A DNA stretch of 64,000 bases from Mus musculus (lineage: Eukaryota > Chordata > Mammalia > Rodentia > Muridae), in contig NC_000067.6 of NCBI RefSeq assembly GCF_000001635.26, forward strand, positions 24,760,011 to 24,824,010. Reading direction: 5' to 3'. Under the pieces are notes generated by a model. It had not been told where the DNA came from. It did not search any database and worked only from the letters and a program-made list of their open reading frames with translations. The position numbers and the translations under genes are program-made. Of the stretch, positions 22,809 to 33,319 are shown piece after piece. Position 1 is the stretch's first letter, and the number at the start of each line of letters is the position of its first letter.

Positions 22809-23054
22809 GAACCTGTGATCTCTATACCATTCTGTCCAACACTAGTTGCTACATATTTCTTTTATCACTGCATGCTACATTCTCCCCTCATACATCATAT
22901 GGCTTGCTACAGAGTAATTCTAAATACCTTTTTTAAAAAAAAATCATATGAAGTATTGTTTTCTGGACTAGAAATAAGTTACAAGGAAAAAATGCTGGCT
23001 GTGAATAAGAGTGGCTCCCATCGGCTCATACATTTGGATGCTTAGTCAGCAGGG

Positions 23055-23350
23055 AGGGGCACTACTTAGGACTGGGTACTTGCTGGAGGAAGTGTGCCCC
23101 TGGGGGTGATCATTGAGGTTTCAGAAGCCCAAGCTAGTCTCAGTGTCTCCCTTCCTGATGCCTGCAGACCCAGATGGGGAACTCTCAGCTCCATCTCAGC
23201 ACCACACCTTGCTCGCATGCTACCGTGCTCCCTGCTGTGATGAAGGTGGACTAAAGCTCTGAACTGTAAGCCAGCCTCAGTTAAATGCTTTTCTTTGTAA
23301 GCGTTTGCCTTGGTCGTGGTGTCTCTTCACAATGATAGAACACCAAGACA
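23055..23350 (+). mobile_element. MT-type MaLR LTR, diverged
   Basis: Shows the MT 3' half: 'AACTGTAAGCCAGCCTCAGT', 'GTTTGCCTTGGTCGTGGTGT', 'CTCTTCACAATGATAGAACA' and a terminal CAAGACA. The 5' boundary is not clear. Confidence 0.7.
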
Positions 23351-23753
23351 CATACAAATGCAAACAAATTATATAATCTATTTTGCATATAGGTGTGTTC
23401 AGTGTGTGTTTGTGGGGAGGGTGTGTGCATGCAAGAGTTTTGGCGAGACAGTGGCCCTCACTGTAAATGCTGTTTGAGACAGTGTGTCTTTGCCGCTCAC
23501 AACTCTACAGGTCAGTTAGGCTAGCCAGAAGTTCCTAGGTTTCTCTTCTTTTCACCTTTCATTTTATTATAGAAGCCTTCGGATGACAGAAAAGTGCTGC
23601 TATGCCCAGCTTTGTGTAAGCTCTGAGGACTCAAGCATCAGTTCTCACAGTCTGCAAGCACGTTATTCACTGAAACATCTCCACCTCTGTATAACCTACT
23701 TTATAACAATGGATCAAGGGGGTGGGGACCATGAAGTAAATTTCAGTGTTTTT

Positions 23754-23893
23754 AATTTTTTTTTTTTTTGTTCTCTCACTATATAGGAGAAGCTGGCCTT
23801 GAACTTACTTTGTATCAAATGCTAGCCTCAAGCAATATTCCTGCATCCAATGCCCTAGAGCAAGGATTACAGGCATATACCCCTGTGCTTGGC
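23754..23893 (-). mobile_element. Old B1/PB1-like SINE
   Basis: A T-run at 23757-23770 followed by 'GGCCTTGAACTTACTTTG' and 'GGATTACAGGCATATACCCC' is the reverse of a B1-type SINE. It is strongly diverged. Confidence 0.65.
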
Positions 23894-24371
23894 TTTGAAG
23901 AAATAAATCAAATTTATTTTTCCTGAAAGAAATCAAAGTGAAGACATGACATACCAAATCCTGCAAGACACAATATGTGCAGTACTTAAAGGTAAGGTTA
24001 TAGCATTCAGTGTCTATATCAAAAAAGACATGATGATCTTCAATAAAGGACTCGTCTCTGTGCTTAGAGAACTAGAATGGAAAAAGAAAACATGAACGGA
24101 GAAAACAATGACCACATACCCCAAAACACAAGCATCACCGAGACAAAGAGCGCACCCTCCCAAGCTGTTTGGTCTCGCCAAAAGGTTGTGGAACATGCGG
24201 AACGTGAACTGAAAACTTTGGAATTGGGACCCAAAGTAAATTTCTCCTCCTTTTAATGTGCTTTTACTCCATGACCTAATGATGCAAACACTTCATTAGG
24301 GTAACGCCTGTTGTACTAGCTATTTTGAGGAAGAAACAAGGTAAGAAGCGACACATGCAGGAAGCCTTGTT

Positions 24372-24560
24372 CACTGTTAGAGAATAAAAATCAGCGCAGC
24401 CACTGTGGAAAACAGTGTGCAGCTTCCTCAAAGATCAAAAATACGATTGTTTGGCCGATGACCTAGCAATCCCACACCTGAGTGTTTACCTGGAAGATAT
24501 GAGAGGCTACGTCAAAGGCACACCCACCATAGTCCCATAAAAGGGAAACAAACCACATTG
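24372..24560 (+). mobile_element. Ancient L1 ORF2 fragment
   Basis: Sequence such as 'CAGCCACTGTGGAAAACAGT' and 'GACCTAGCAATCCCACACCT' corresponds to the well-known 3' end of L1 ORF2. It is much older than the 41.7-kb L1. Confidence 0.7.
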
Positions 24561-24639
24561 ATACAAGAGAGAAACGAGAACCATTCTACTGTTTCTGTTG
24601 TAATAGTGGGTGACCAAAGACAGTGATAATGTGCTGGGT

Positions 24640-24641
<2 letters not shown>

Positions 24642-24670
<29 letters not shown>
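24642..24670. repeat. Poly(T) run
   Basis: Twenty-nine T residues with no recognisable SINE or L1 on the right side. Confidence 0.9.
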
Positions 24671-24880
24671 GTGAAAAGTTAGAAGAAAGGCTTTTGAATG
24701 ATTTCAGTAAAAGTTATATTAGAAAGATATTAATGCTAAACTCAACATTGTATAACATAGACATAAAGAAAAATATATGATATTCTAAAATTATGTATTT
24801 GTCATTTTCAATTAGCTCATTCTTTCGCTCCCCTTCTCTCCGTTTCTCTCTCTCTCTGTCTCTCTCTCTGCATCATGTTT

Positions 24881-25367
24881 TGTGGGAAGCCACATGTGCC
24901 GTTGCAGGGTGGCACTGGCTACTGCTGCTCACCATGCATACATAGGCAGTAAAGTTATTTTGCCAAGATGAGGTTTTAAGATTTAACCAATCAGATGAGA
25001 GACAAGCTAACCAATCAGATGAGAGACAAGTTAACCAATCAGATGAGAGACAAGTTAACCAATCAGATGAGAGACAAGTTAACCAATCAGATGAAAGACA
25101 AGTTAACCAATCAGATGAGAGAGAAGTTAACCAATCAGATGAAAGACAAGTTAACCAATCAGATGTGAGACATGTAAATGAGGTGGTAAGCATAACCCAT
25201 GCATAACCAATCCGGGTGTGAGACACGCCTCTCCTAGGCCTATATAAGCAGCACCAGTTCTGGGCTTGGGGTCTCTTCGCCTCTGCAATCAAGCTCTCCC
25301 AATAAACATGTGCAAAAGGATCCTGTTGCAGCATCGTTCTTGCTGGCGAGGCAGGGCGCGCGCAAGA
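24881..25367 (+). mobile_element. RLTR10-type ERVK solo LTR
   Basis: The LTR starts TGTGGGAAGCCACATGTGCC and ends at GCGCGCAAGA, where the usual terminal CA has become GA. In order it has an expanded CCAAT-box array (24983-25174), a further 'ACCAATCCGGGTGTGAGACA' element, TATATAAG at 25241-25248, and AATAAA at 25301-25306 followed by R/U5. Flanking bases ATGTTT and ATGTGG share four of six positions, compatible with a decayed 6-bp duplication. No internal retroviral sequence remains, so this is a solo LTR. Whether its promoter is active cannot be read from sequence. Confidence 0.85.
24983..25174 (+). repeat. Eight 24-bp CCAAT-box tandem repeats
   Basis: Eight head-to-tail 24-bp units, each containing AACCAATCAGAT followed by a variant of GAGAGACAAGTT. 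Differences between units are single substitutions (for example GAAAGACAAG or GAGAGAGAAG). Each unit has a CCAAT box in the same orientation, the binding motif of NF-Y. The array lies in the U3 region about 70 bases upstream of the LTR TATA box. Confidence 0.95.
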
Positions 25368-25512
25368 ATGTGGATCGTATATAAGATCTCAGCTGCTTCT
25401 CCAGTACCACGCCTACCTGCCTGCTGCTATTTTCCCTACCTTGATGTTCATGGACTGTCTGATACTGTAAGCAAGCCCCGAAATTAAATTCTTACTTTTG
25501 TAAAAAACAAAC

Positions 25513-25878
25513 AAACAAACAAACCACAACTTATCATTTGTATACTCCAAGATTTTTTAAAATATTAAGCACTATGTTTATTTGTCTTCTCATGGTGGGG
25601 AGACCAGAAGAAATCAGAAATTGATCATGTTTCAGAAGTTAATCACACACATCTTAATGTATGGTAACTGACAACATATCTTTATTTTCTGACTCAGTGA
25701 GGATAGGCTGGATCAGTTAAGAAATACTTGCTATAATAAATAAACAATCATTTTGAGTAAAATTTTCCCTTATACCATGATTCCAACTTAATTTCAGATT
25801 TCAATGTGTAAAAAGTTAAATACTATAGAAAAATGTAAGAAAATATAAGCACAAGCTATTGTTTAAAGACTTAACTTA
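25513..25878. other. A/T-rich unique DNA
   Basis: Nothing recognised. Confidence 0.45.
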
Positions 25879-26229
25879 TTTCTTAGTCAGTTTTCTATTG
25901 CTGTGAAGAGACAGCATGACCACAGCAATTTTTTTTAAAGCATTTACTTGGGGCTTGGTTACAATTTCAGAGGTTTAGGCATTATCATCATGGCAGGACA
26001 TATGTTGGCACACAGGCAGACATGGTGTTAGAGAGGTAGCTGAGCTTTTACATTCGGATCCACAGAGAGAAAGAGAGAGCACCACTGGACCTAGATAGGG
26101 CTTCTGAAACCTCAAAGCCCATCCCCACTGACATACTTCCTCCAAGAAAGCCACACCTCTTAATCCTTGTAATGACTAAGCATTCAAATATATGAACCTA
26201 TGAGGTCTGTTCTTTTTCAACCACCAGAC
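25879..26229 (-). mobile_element. MT-type MaLR LTR, diverged
   Basis: The reverse orientation of an MT LTR: 'TCTTAGTCAGTTTTCTATTG', 'GACAGCATGACCACAGCAA', 'TACTTCCTCCAAGAAAGCCA' and a terminal CAACCACCAGA. The terminal dinucleotides have decayed. Confidence 0.75.
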
Positions 26230-27894
26230 TCTAAAGTGTTAAATAATTGTATAGTAGGGCCCATTTAGGAAAGCAAGACATACACTAATTATAACACCAA
26301 ACATTTAATGTAGAAAGTTGGGCACATAGTATTGGAGGCTCAAAGGCAACAGGGACACTGAAAATACCCAAAGATTGTTAATTGAGTAAGGCAGACTCCT
26401 ACCACCACAGCCTTTACCATCACCTACCACCAGGTCTGGGAGAGCAGAGAAAAGTCTCTGGAATTCTCAGCAGCTCAGTTCTTGGAGAACCTTAAGGTCT
26501 TCACCTCATGTCCAAGAAGAAGCTGAAGGATGAGGGTGACTGGTGCCAGCAAGCATCACAACTTGTCGCACAGGGACCAACTCCGGCACTTAGAGTCACT
26601 TTGGTTGTTATGGCTAAAAAGACTCACTTTTAAACATGCACAAGTATATTTAATTGACTTCACAAACAGTAAAATATTCTTGTGGTGAAAAGATAATAAA
26701 CACAGAATTACAGCATAAAAAGAGTAGTCACGTTCCTGGCAATCTAAGCAACTGAAAAATACACATGCCAAAATAGAATGAAATTTTGACAAGAGATACA
26801 TGTACGGCTATATTATTCAAAGTGGCAGTGGGAGCTAGCAAGAAACTCTAAGACAAACAGAATGTCCATTAATATGGAAATGTTGTGTTAAATGTGTTAA
26901 CATATCATCATATCATGTGATATTACTCATTTAGACTTTTGGTCATAAGAGAGTAAGGGTGCAGGAGAAGCTAGCACATTGTCAAGATCGTGGAAGGTCT
27001 CAGCCTTACTGGACTCTCAAGATAACAAGTTCACTTGCCATAGTGCGCCCCCCCCCCCCCCAATACATACTACCGAAATAGAGACTCTGGGCTCAAAGTA
27101 AAAGATCTTACTGTTCATAATGTATTGGAGTAGGAAGCTGTATATTTCAGGACTTTTTCAAACACTTTTGTGACAATTTTTGAGACAAAATGTGCCATGA
27201 AATGTTTAGTAGCATCATAGAGAATTGCCTCCCCATTCCTCCTGAGCATGACAATGATAAATTCTAAATAAAGCTATTTTTTTTTTAAAGAAAAGAACAA
27301 GGCTGGCATTGGAGAATGATCAAAAGCAAGCAAAAATCTGAAGGAATTTCAGAATTTCAGCTTTGAAAGTAAAGATGTACATTGAGTAAAACCAGTTTTC
27401 GACAACTATTTCTCAAAGGGCCCCCTTCAGCTTACAGGGAACATGACCGTTAAATCTCAAGCAAGGAATCTCTTACTGAGGTATCAAAGGACAGAATTTA
27501 GGGCTGCCAGAATGTCTAGAAATAAGGAGGAAAACTTTCCCCTGGAGGGGGCACTTATTAAGGACCACGCCCAAGCTTATAGGGAAAGTCCCTCCTTCTC
27601 AGCCATTTGTGATCTGGACAACACACTTCAAAGGGAAGGCTTCAGAAGCAATCAGAAGACAGTAAAGGCACATATATTGAAATAGAGAAGAAAAACTTGC
27701 TTCACAGCAAGATCTATGAAAAAAATCTCAAAAAAGTGGATTAAATAAGGTTGAACAGTTTAAGGGCAATGTAAAACACTAGTTATATTTTTATATATAA
27801 GTAGCATACTTGTATACTGTCAGAATTTAAATAATATAATTTTCATTAGCATTAAAACATAAAAATACTTAAGATTTAAAGTAACAAATATATA
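26230..27894. other. Gene-free DNA with poly(C) run
   Basis: Contains a 14-base C run at 27048-27061. The frame at 27443-27685 has no recognisable domain. No repeat family is clear, although 27420-27690 has the look of old retroviral or LTR-derived sequence. Confidence 0.4.
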
Positions 27895-28760
27895 TAAGAC
27901 TTAGAAAACTGTAAAACATTGCTGAGAAAAACTCATGAATAAATGGAATTACAGTCATGGGTTTAAAGGCTCTGCATTTTAAGATGCAAATTATTCCTCA
28001 AATTAATGTGCAGATTCAGGAAAACTTCATCAAAATCTCAGTTCTTTTTTTTTTTTTTTCTTTTTTGGGAATGGATCTTAACTATTTAGCTCTAACTAGT
28101 CTGAAATTTGCCATGTAGATCCTTGTCCCTCTCCTTCTCCTTCTCCTCCTCCTCCTCCTCCTCCTCCTCCTCCTCCTCCTCCTCCTCCTCCTTCTTCTTC
28201 TTCTTTTTTCAAGACAGGGTTTCTCTGTGTAGCCTTAGCCATTGTGGAACTCAGTCTGTAGACCAGGCTGGCCTCGAACTCAGAAATCCGCCTGCCTCTG
28301 CTTCCCAAGTGTTGGGATTAAAGGCATGTGCCACCACTCCCCGGCCATGTATACTTCTAATATATTTTTAAATGGGCCCAATGATGTGCAACTATTTTCC
28401 CAGCACTCAAAGGCTGATCTGCAAGGATCACTTGAGCTTGGGCTAGGTTCAAGACTTATTGAGTCAATACTACTAAATCCTTGGTCCTTCTCCACTCTTC
28501 ACCCTCCACCAAAACAAATAATAAGAGTTAAAACCTCTACAACTCACTGAACCTTTCTTCAAGAGCAGTCATACTGGCATAGAGATAAAACAATAGTGCC
28601 AAAGAAAGGAAATGAACAGAAATATATCCAAGCATCTGTGGACAGCGGGCTTACGTGATACAAATGCAATGTTCTGGCTAAAGGATAGTCTGTCCCTCAA
28701 ACAGTGCTAAAGTAGCATATACAACATTCAATATGAGATAGATCATCCATGAACTTCAAA
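27895..28760 (+). mobile_element. Ancient L1 ORF2 fragments around SINE insertions
   Basis: 27895-28040 ('AAAACTGTAAAACATTGCTG', 'AATGTGCAGATTCAGG', 'TCATCAAAATCTCAG') and 28555-28640 ('ATACTGGCATAGAGATAAAA') are successive stretches of old L1 ORF2, separated by a SINE/TCC-repeat block at 28041-28550. Heavy decay makes the limits approximate. Confidence 0.55.
28041..28347 (-). mobile_element. Two minus-strand B1 pieces with (TCC)n
   Basis: A T-run and truncated B1 (28041-28115), a (TCC/TTC)n tract (28121-28204), then a good minus-strand B1 (28206-28347) with 'GACAGGGTTTCTCTGTGTAG', 'GAACTCAGAAATCCGCCTGC' and 'GTGTTGGGATTAAAGGCATG'. Confidence 0.85.
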
Positions 28761-28768
28761 CTAAACTT

Positions 28769-28911
28769 TGAGCAGGATGTGGTGTATGCCTATAATACCA
28801 TCACTTTGACAAAGGATCAAGAGTTCAAAACCAGCTTCAGTTACATAAAAAGGTTGAGGCCAACCTAGGCTACAGAGAAACTGTCTCAACCAAAAAAAGA
28901 AAAAAAGAAAG
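28769..28911 (+). mobile_element. Old B1-related SINE
   Basis: Begins GAGCAGGATGTGGTGTATGC and includes 'GTTGAGGCCAACCTAGGCTA' and 'CAGAGAAACTGTCTCAA' before an A-rich tail. It is diverged, and an ID/B4-like variant is possible. Confidence 0.65.
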
Positions 28912-29380
28912 AAAAGAATCCACAACAAAGTAAAACAACAACAAAACTCAAACTTGTAATAAATTTAAAAGAACATTTAGGGAATCTCTTAGGGCAACTT
29001 TTCAATACAAAACATAAAGGGACTGATTGTCAATTACATGTCATCAAACTTGAGAAGTTCTACCATTTAAAAGTTGTAGATAAAATGGCAAGACCAAGGG
29101 AACTGAATGGAGATATTTGAACTCATGAAAAGACTTGTATTCGGAATGCATGAAAAACCATCAAAAAGCAAACATGGAAAATTCTCTCCATGGTTCAATG
29201 TCTATGACACTCCTTCCCACAGAGGTGCCGGCCAATTCTCCCACCCCTAGCACACATGGATAGTCTGTAGCTGGTGACAAAGACTCCAGGACACTCTGAA
29301 CATTGAAAGAAGAGAATTGTTTGAGGAGGAACAGTGAAATTAGAAAACAGTTTAAGAAACATTTAAAAAAAAAAAATCAG

Positions 29381-29542
29381 GCTGGAGAGATGGCTCTGAC
29401 TGCTCTTCCAGAAGTCCTGAGTTCAATTCCCAGCAACCATATGGTGGCTCACAACCATCTGTAATGGGATGTGATGCCCTCTTCTGGTGTGTGTCTGAAG
29501 ACAACTACAGTGTACTCATATAAATAAAAATAAATAAATAAT
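29381..29542 (+). mobile_element. B2 SINE with small internal deletion
   Basis: A typical B2 from GCTGGAGAGATGGCTCTGAC to the AAATAAATAAATAA tail. The segment normally found between 'GATGGCT' and 'CTGACTGCTCTTCC' is missing (about 15 bases), which removes sequence next to the Pol III A box. Confidence 0.92.
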
Positions 29543-29571
29543 ATTTGAAAAACAAAAATCTTTTGAGTATT

Positions 29572-29965
29572 CTCTATCCTAATTTCTCCAGTGGCTGCAC
29601 CAGTCTGCAGTCTCACCAGAAGTGAATGAGAAATCCTTCTCCCTACAGTCTCAGCAGTAATGTGCTCAATCATTTCTTTGACTAGAGCAAGATGGATCTC
29701 TAAGTTGTTTCAGCTTGCTTTCCCCTAATCTCTAAGACTGTTGAACACACTCTGAGATGTTTCTTAGCCATTATTATTTCTTCGTTTGAGAACTCTGTTC
29801 AGCCCCCATTTTTAAATTGGATCTATTATTTTCTTGACTCTTTATATTTTTTCTTTTGAGTTCTTTAAATATTCTGGCTAGTAATCTTCTATCAAGTATA
29901 GAGTTGGTAGAGATTCTCTCCCACTCTCTGAGCTTGCTCATGTAGAACAATGAATTCTCTTTAAT
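29572..29965 (-). mobile_element. L1 ORF2 3' fragment
   Basis: Antisense L1 ORF2 blocks: 'GGCTGCACCAGTCTGCAGTC', 'GTTCAGCCCCCATTTTTAAA', 'TTGAGTTCTTTAAATATTCT', 'CTCCCACTCTCTGAGCTTG'. Moderately old. Confidence 0.7.
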
Positions 29966-30171
29966 AAAGAAATAAGAACACAAATACATTAAAATAAACC
30001 TCAGAAATGTTTTAGGGTACAAAATAGGTCTTCTTAAAAAATATAAATAAATTTAAGTGATTTTAATTTATCTATCATATAATGGTTTAACCAAACTGAC
30101 TTCTACTATAATAACCATTAAATTGGATAAATAATTATATATTATATAACAAGTGGTTTCAAATTTAGATA

Positions 30172-30372
30172 GGAAGTGGGTTTGTAACTCAATTGCTAGA
30201 GTACTTGCCTAGCATGCACAGGGCCCTGGGACAAGTCCCTAATACCACAGGAACCAGGTGTGATGCCCGTAATCCCCACACTAGCAGGGAGGTCATCAAA
30301 AATCCAAAATCGTCCTCAGAATTCCCAGTTTGAGAGAAGTCTGGGCTATAGGAGACACTGTCTCAAAAAGTC
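30172..30372 (+). mobile_element. B4-type (ID-B1) SINE
   Basis: An ID-like head ('TTGCTAGAGTACTTGCCTAG', 'CATGCACAGGGCCCTGGG') is followed by a B1-like half with 'AGTCTGGGCTATAGGAGACA' and CTGTCTCAAAAAG. This head-to-tail ID-B1 structure defines B4/RSINE-type elements. Confidence 0.75.
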
Positions 30373-30376
30373 AATA

Positions 30377-30556
30377 GGCTTATGGGTGTTGGTGTCCCAT
30401 GCTTATGGTCCCAGAAACTGGAAGGCAGAGGCAGGTGGATCTTTTGAGTTCAAGGACCGCCTAGTCTACATTGTGAGTTCCAGGACAGCCACAGCGAAAC
30501 AGAGAAACCCTGTCTTGAAAACCAACCAACCAACCAACCAACCAACTAACCAAAAA
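30377..30556 (+). mobile_element. B1 SINE with (CCAA)n tail
   Basis: B1 blocks 'GAAGGCAGAGGCAGGTGGAT', 'TGTGAGTTCCAGGACAGCCA' and 'GAGAAACCCTGTCTTGAAAA' are followed by about nine CCAA units at 30519-30556. Confidence 0.88.
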
Positions 30557-30661
30557 ATTCAATAGATAAAAGAGAAGACAGTCACAAAAGAACAAAAGAG
30601 AATGAATTTTGATAGTTCAGAAACCAAAACAGGTCCAAAGCAAAGAGCAACACTAAAGGTA

Positions 30662-30696
<35 letters not shown>
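30662..30696. repeat. (AAT)n microsatellite
   Basis: About twelve AAT units. Confidence 0.95.
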
Positions 30697-30699
<3 letters not shown>

Positions 30700-32190
30700 G
30701 CTAGAGAGGGAGAGCTGTCTGAAAGCCCAGAAACTTCGGCCTTCCAAAGAGCCCATTGGACGCCAAGCCTTTTCCTTCACCTTAGGTTGCAGGTTTCAGA
30801 CCCAGAGTCTGAGAACCACAAGGTTACCAAAGGCAGACGATCTAAAACCTTCTCTTTTGCTTTAGCTTTTAATAACAAAATCTCCCCCTCCCCCCGCCCC
30901 GATCTCCATGTACGAAAGTTTAAAAAGGTTGCAGACATTTAAAGTGAGAAATGCCACGGAAATATCAAACTTCACCATATCAACTAAACTGAGTACAGTT
31001 ATAAGAAGCTTGACAGGAAAGTTCGGTGCACACTGGCAGGCCCATGGCTTGACAGGAAAGTTCCATGCACACTGGCAGGCCCATGGCTTGGCAGAGCTGC
31101 CAGCTTCCTGTTAATGTGTATCTCCCATCCATCTCTCCGAACAGCTTAAAATAAACGTTTTAAGATGATTTTTTTTTCCATACCAACTTTCTGGAAAAGA
31201 AGGCATATTTTTCTCCACTGCTTCTTTTAACTTTTTAACCAGAGATACTTCCCTTTTAAACATGTTGACTTCAGATCTTACTAAAAATGGAAATACAGGA
31301 TTGGATGTTTAGATAAAGGGGCTCTTTGGAAAATCAGATTTGATCTGGTTTTTTAACATTGTTTCTAAACTAGAAACTGCAAGTATTCCGATTGCCTCAA
31401 GGGCTTAAGAAACTCAAGGAGGCAAGACACAGTTACTGAAGAGCAGCGTACAATTTCTTCAAGCGCTTCTTGCTTGGAACCAGTCTACTTAGTGCCTGTA
31501 AATATTTGTTTTCTAAGTCCTAACATCGGAAGTCAAAGCCCAGTGTTAATATTTTCTAATCCTTTGATGGTGTTTACATAAATCATTTTATACTTTAAAG
31601 AATCCTTGCTTTTTAACTTGTTTGTAAAAACCCTGACTTCTTTCATGCTTGACTGGAGTGGAATAAATAGCCCCTCAGTTGCCATTCTAGCTAGAAAAAA
31701 ATATGACCAGGAGTCCTTACAACCATGCTATTGGGAATAGCTAAAAGATTTAAATAGAGATACGTTGCTTGTGACTTACAGAATGTGTTCTAGGACCCTG
31801 AACTGCATAACCAAATTGGGAGGGGTGGGGCCATTACAAGTCTCTACAACATAAAAGGTTTCTTAAACACTCACTGACCAATGACTAATTCAGTATCAAT
31901 GGCATGAGACAATTTCTGATATTGTCGCTGGTCCCGCATAACCATGGTTCTGAGAACTCAGCATGGGTGCTTTGCTCTACACTGCACGCTGTCTCATCGC
32001 ACACAGATAACACTGTCTACAATACCTCAGCTCACATTCAGGACTAATGCATGCTATGGGTTACAGGGTTTTTACTGTACATATCAAGGGTAACCCTAAC
32101 TTTAATCCATAAAGAAGTAACTTTCATGGTCTCACTGTGAATCCCAGCATCCAGGATTTAAAAAAAAAAAAGTTGAAATAGTTAATTTTC
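30700..32190. other. Unique block with 39-bp duplication
   Basis: No repeat family was recognised. It contains the 39-bp tandem duplication listed next, and an AATAAA at about 31150-31155 shortly after it. The frame around 30602-30865 is driven by the AAT repeat. Confidence 0.45.
31008..31085 (+). repeat. 39-bp tandem duplication
   Basis: Copies at 31008-31046 and 31047-31085, each starting GCTTGACAGGAAAGTTC and ending GGCAGGCCCATG, differ at two bases. A third partial start (GCTTGGCAGAG) follows at 31086. Confidence 0.95.
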
Positions 32191-32193
32191 CCA

Positions 32194-32435
32194 TTTTAAC
32201 AAATATATGTATGTATATATATAATATATACAACATATATAATATATAATTTACAATATATTAATTTATATTATTTATATATAATAATTTATAATTTATA
32301 TATCCATATATAATTATGTAAAATATAATATAAATCATTTTAGGAATATATCATATATGACATATATTATATATGACATATATATATTATATGCTATATA
32401 CAATATATATGATTGTATATATTGATATATATGTT
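32194..32435. repeat. Long A/T-rich low-complexity tract
   Basis: About 240 bases made almost wholly of TATA-type sequence with scattered C and G. Confidence 0.92.
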
Positions 32436-32914
32436 ACTGAGTGTTTTTGCAGATGTCACTTTCATCTGAAAAGTTAATATGTAAATGTTCTGTGATACTG
32501 TGGGGATAAATTTTTATGAAAGCATCTCTTGATTCCAAAGAGACTGAGTTTCTGATGGACTTTGCAGCCAAGTTAGTATTATGCCTTAAGGTCACTTAAA
32601 ATTATGTATTTAGCCTGATATCCTTCTATTCAGCTTATTTAGGTTTAACCCACCTCTAATAAAACAGTGCAACCAACCTTATTAGGCTTTGGTTAGCTCA
32701 CGTAATCAGCCTTTGGAACATAAACTAATACATAGCTTTAACCTTGAGTTATGTATTCTTCCATGCCTTTGACCCAGAATAATGTATGTGAATTGTAAGC
32801 ATTTGCTGTTTAAAGCAGCCTTAAACACATATCCTATAAATGTTGTACTCAGCATGTGAACACAGGTTGATAACATCTCTTTGTGGTTTTAAATGCTACT
32901 CTGGCGTCAGTTGG

Positions 32915-33236
32915 TGTCTTAGTTAAGGTTTTACTGCTATAAGCAGACACCATGACCAAGGCAACTGTTTAATTGGAACTGTTTAATTTAATTTAATTGG
33001 GGCTGGCTTACCGGTTCAGAGGTTCAGTCCAGTATCGTCAAGGGCAGCATTGAGGCAGGCACAGTGCAGGAGGAGCTGAGAGTTCTACATCTTGTTCTGA
33101 AGGCAAATAGGAGAAGACTGGCTTCCAGGGACTAGGATGAGGGTCTAAGGCCCATACTCACAGTGATACACTTCCTCCAACAAAGCCACACATCCAAACA
33201 ATGCCATTCCCCGGGCCAAACATTCAAACTACTACA
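32915..33236 (-). mobile_element. MT-type MaLR solo LTR
   Basis: Reverse-oriented LTR with TG at 32915 (TGTCTTAGTTAAGGTTTTAC) and CA at 33236. Flanking 5-bp sequences GTTGG (32910-32914) and GCTGG (33237-33241) differ at one position. Internal blocks 'CAGACACCATGACCAAGGCA' and 'AGGAGGAGCTGAGAGTTCTA' are diagnostic. Confidence 0.9.
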
Positions 33237-33319
33237 GCTGGAATCAATAAAAAACTTCCTCCTTTGTAAAACCCTATTAAAATTTTCTGTAAAGAATTCC
33301 TATTGGAGAGCACTGTTAT

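Larger units (their letters stand above)
24785..25512 (+). mobile_element. MT/ORR1-type LTR split by an RLTR10-type LTR
   Basis: To the right of the RLTR10-type LTR (25368-25512) is a MaLR tail: 'CTCAGCTGCTTCTCCAGTAC', 'GATACTGTAAGCAAGCCCCG', 'AAATTAAATTCTTACTTTTG' and an AAAC-rich end. The left part (about 24820-24880, CT-rich then CATCATG) fits the preceding portion of the same LTR. The left boundary is uncertain. Confidence 0.5.

Noticed and set aside
22425..23045. 206-codon plus-strand open frame
   Set aside because: It runs through an L1 3' UTR and a (CG)n(CA)n microsatellite, giving an Arg-Ala/Thr-His repeat. There is no conserved domain.
24983..25174. CRISPR-like appearance of regularly spaced repeats
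   Set aside because: Units are head to tail without unique spacers, lie in an LTR, and the genome is mammalian.
24873..25334. 153-codon minus-strand open frame with eight periodic 8-residue repeats (LSSDWLTC type)
   Set aside because: It is antisense to the RLTR10-type LTR. The periodicity comes from the 24-bp CCAAT units, whose length is divisible by three. No protein family or gene context supports it.
28096..28371. Ser- and Gly-rich open frames
   Set aside because: Product of the TCC repeat next to a minus-strand B1.
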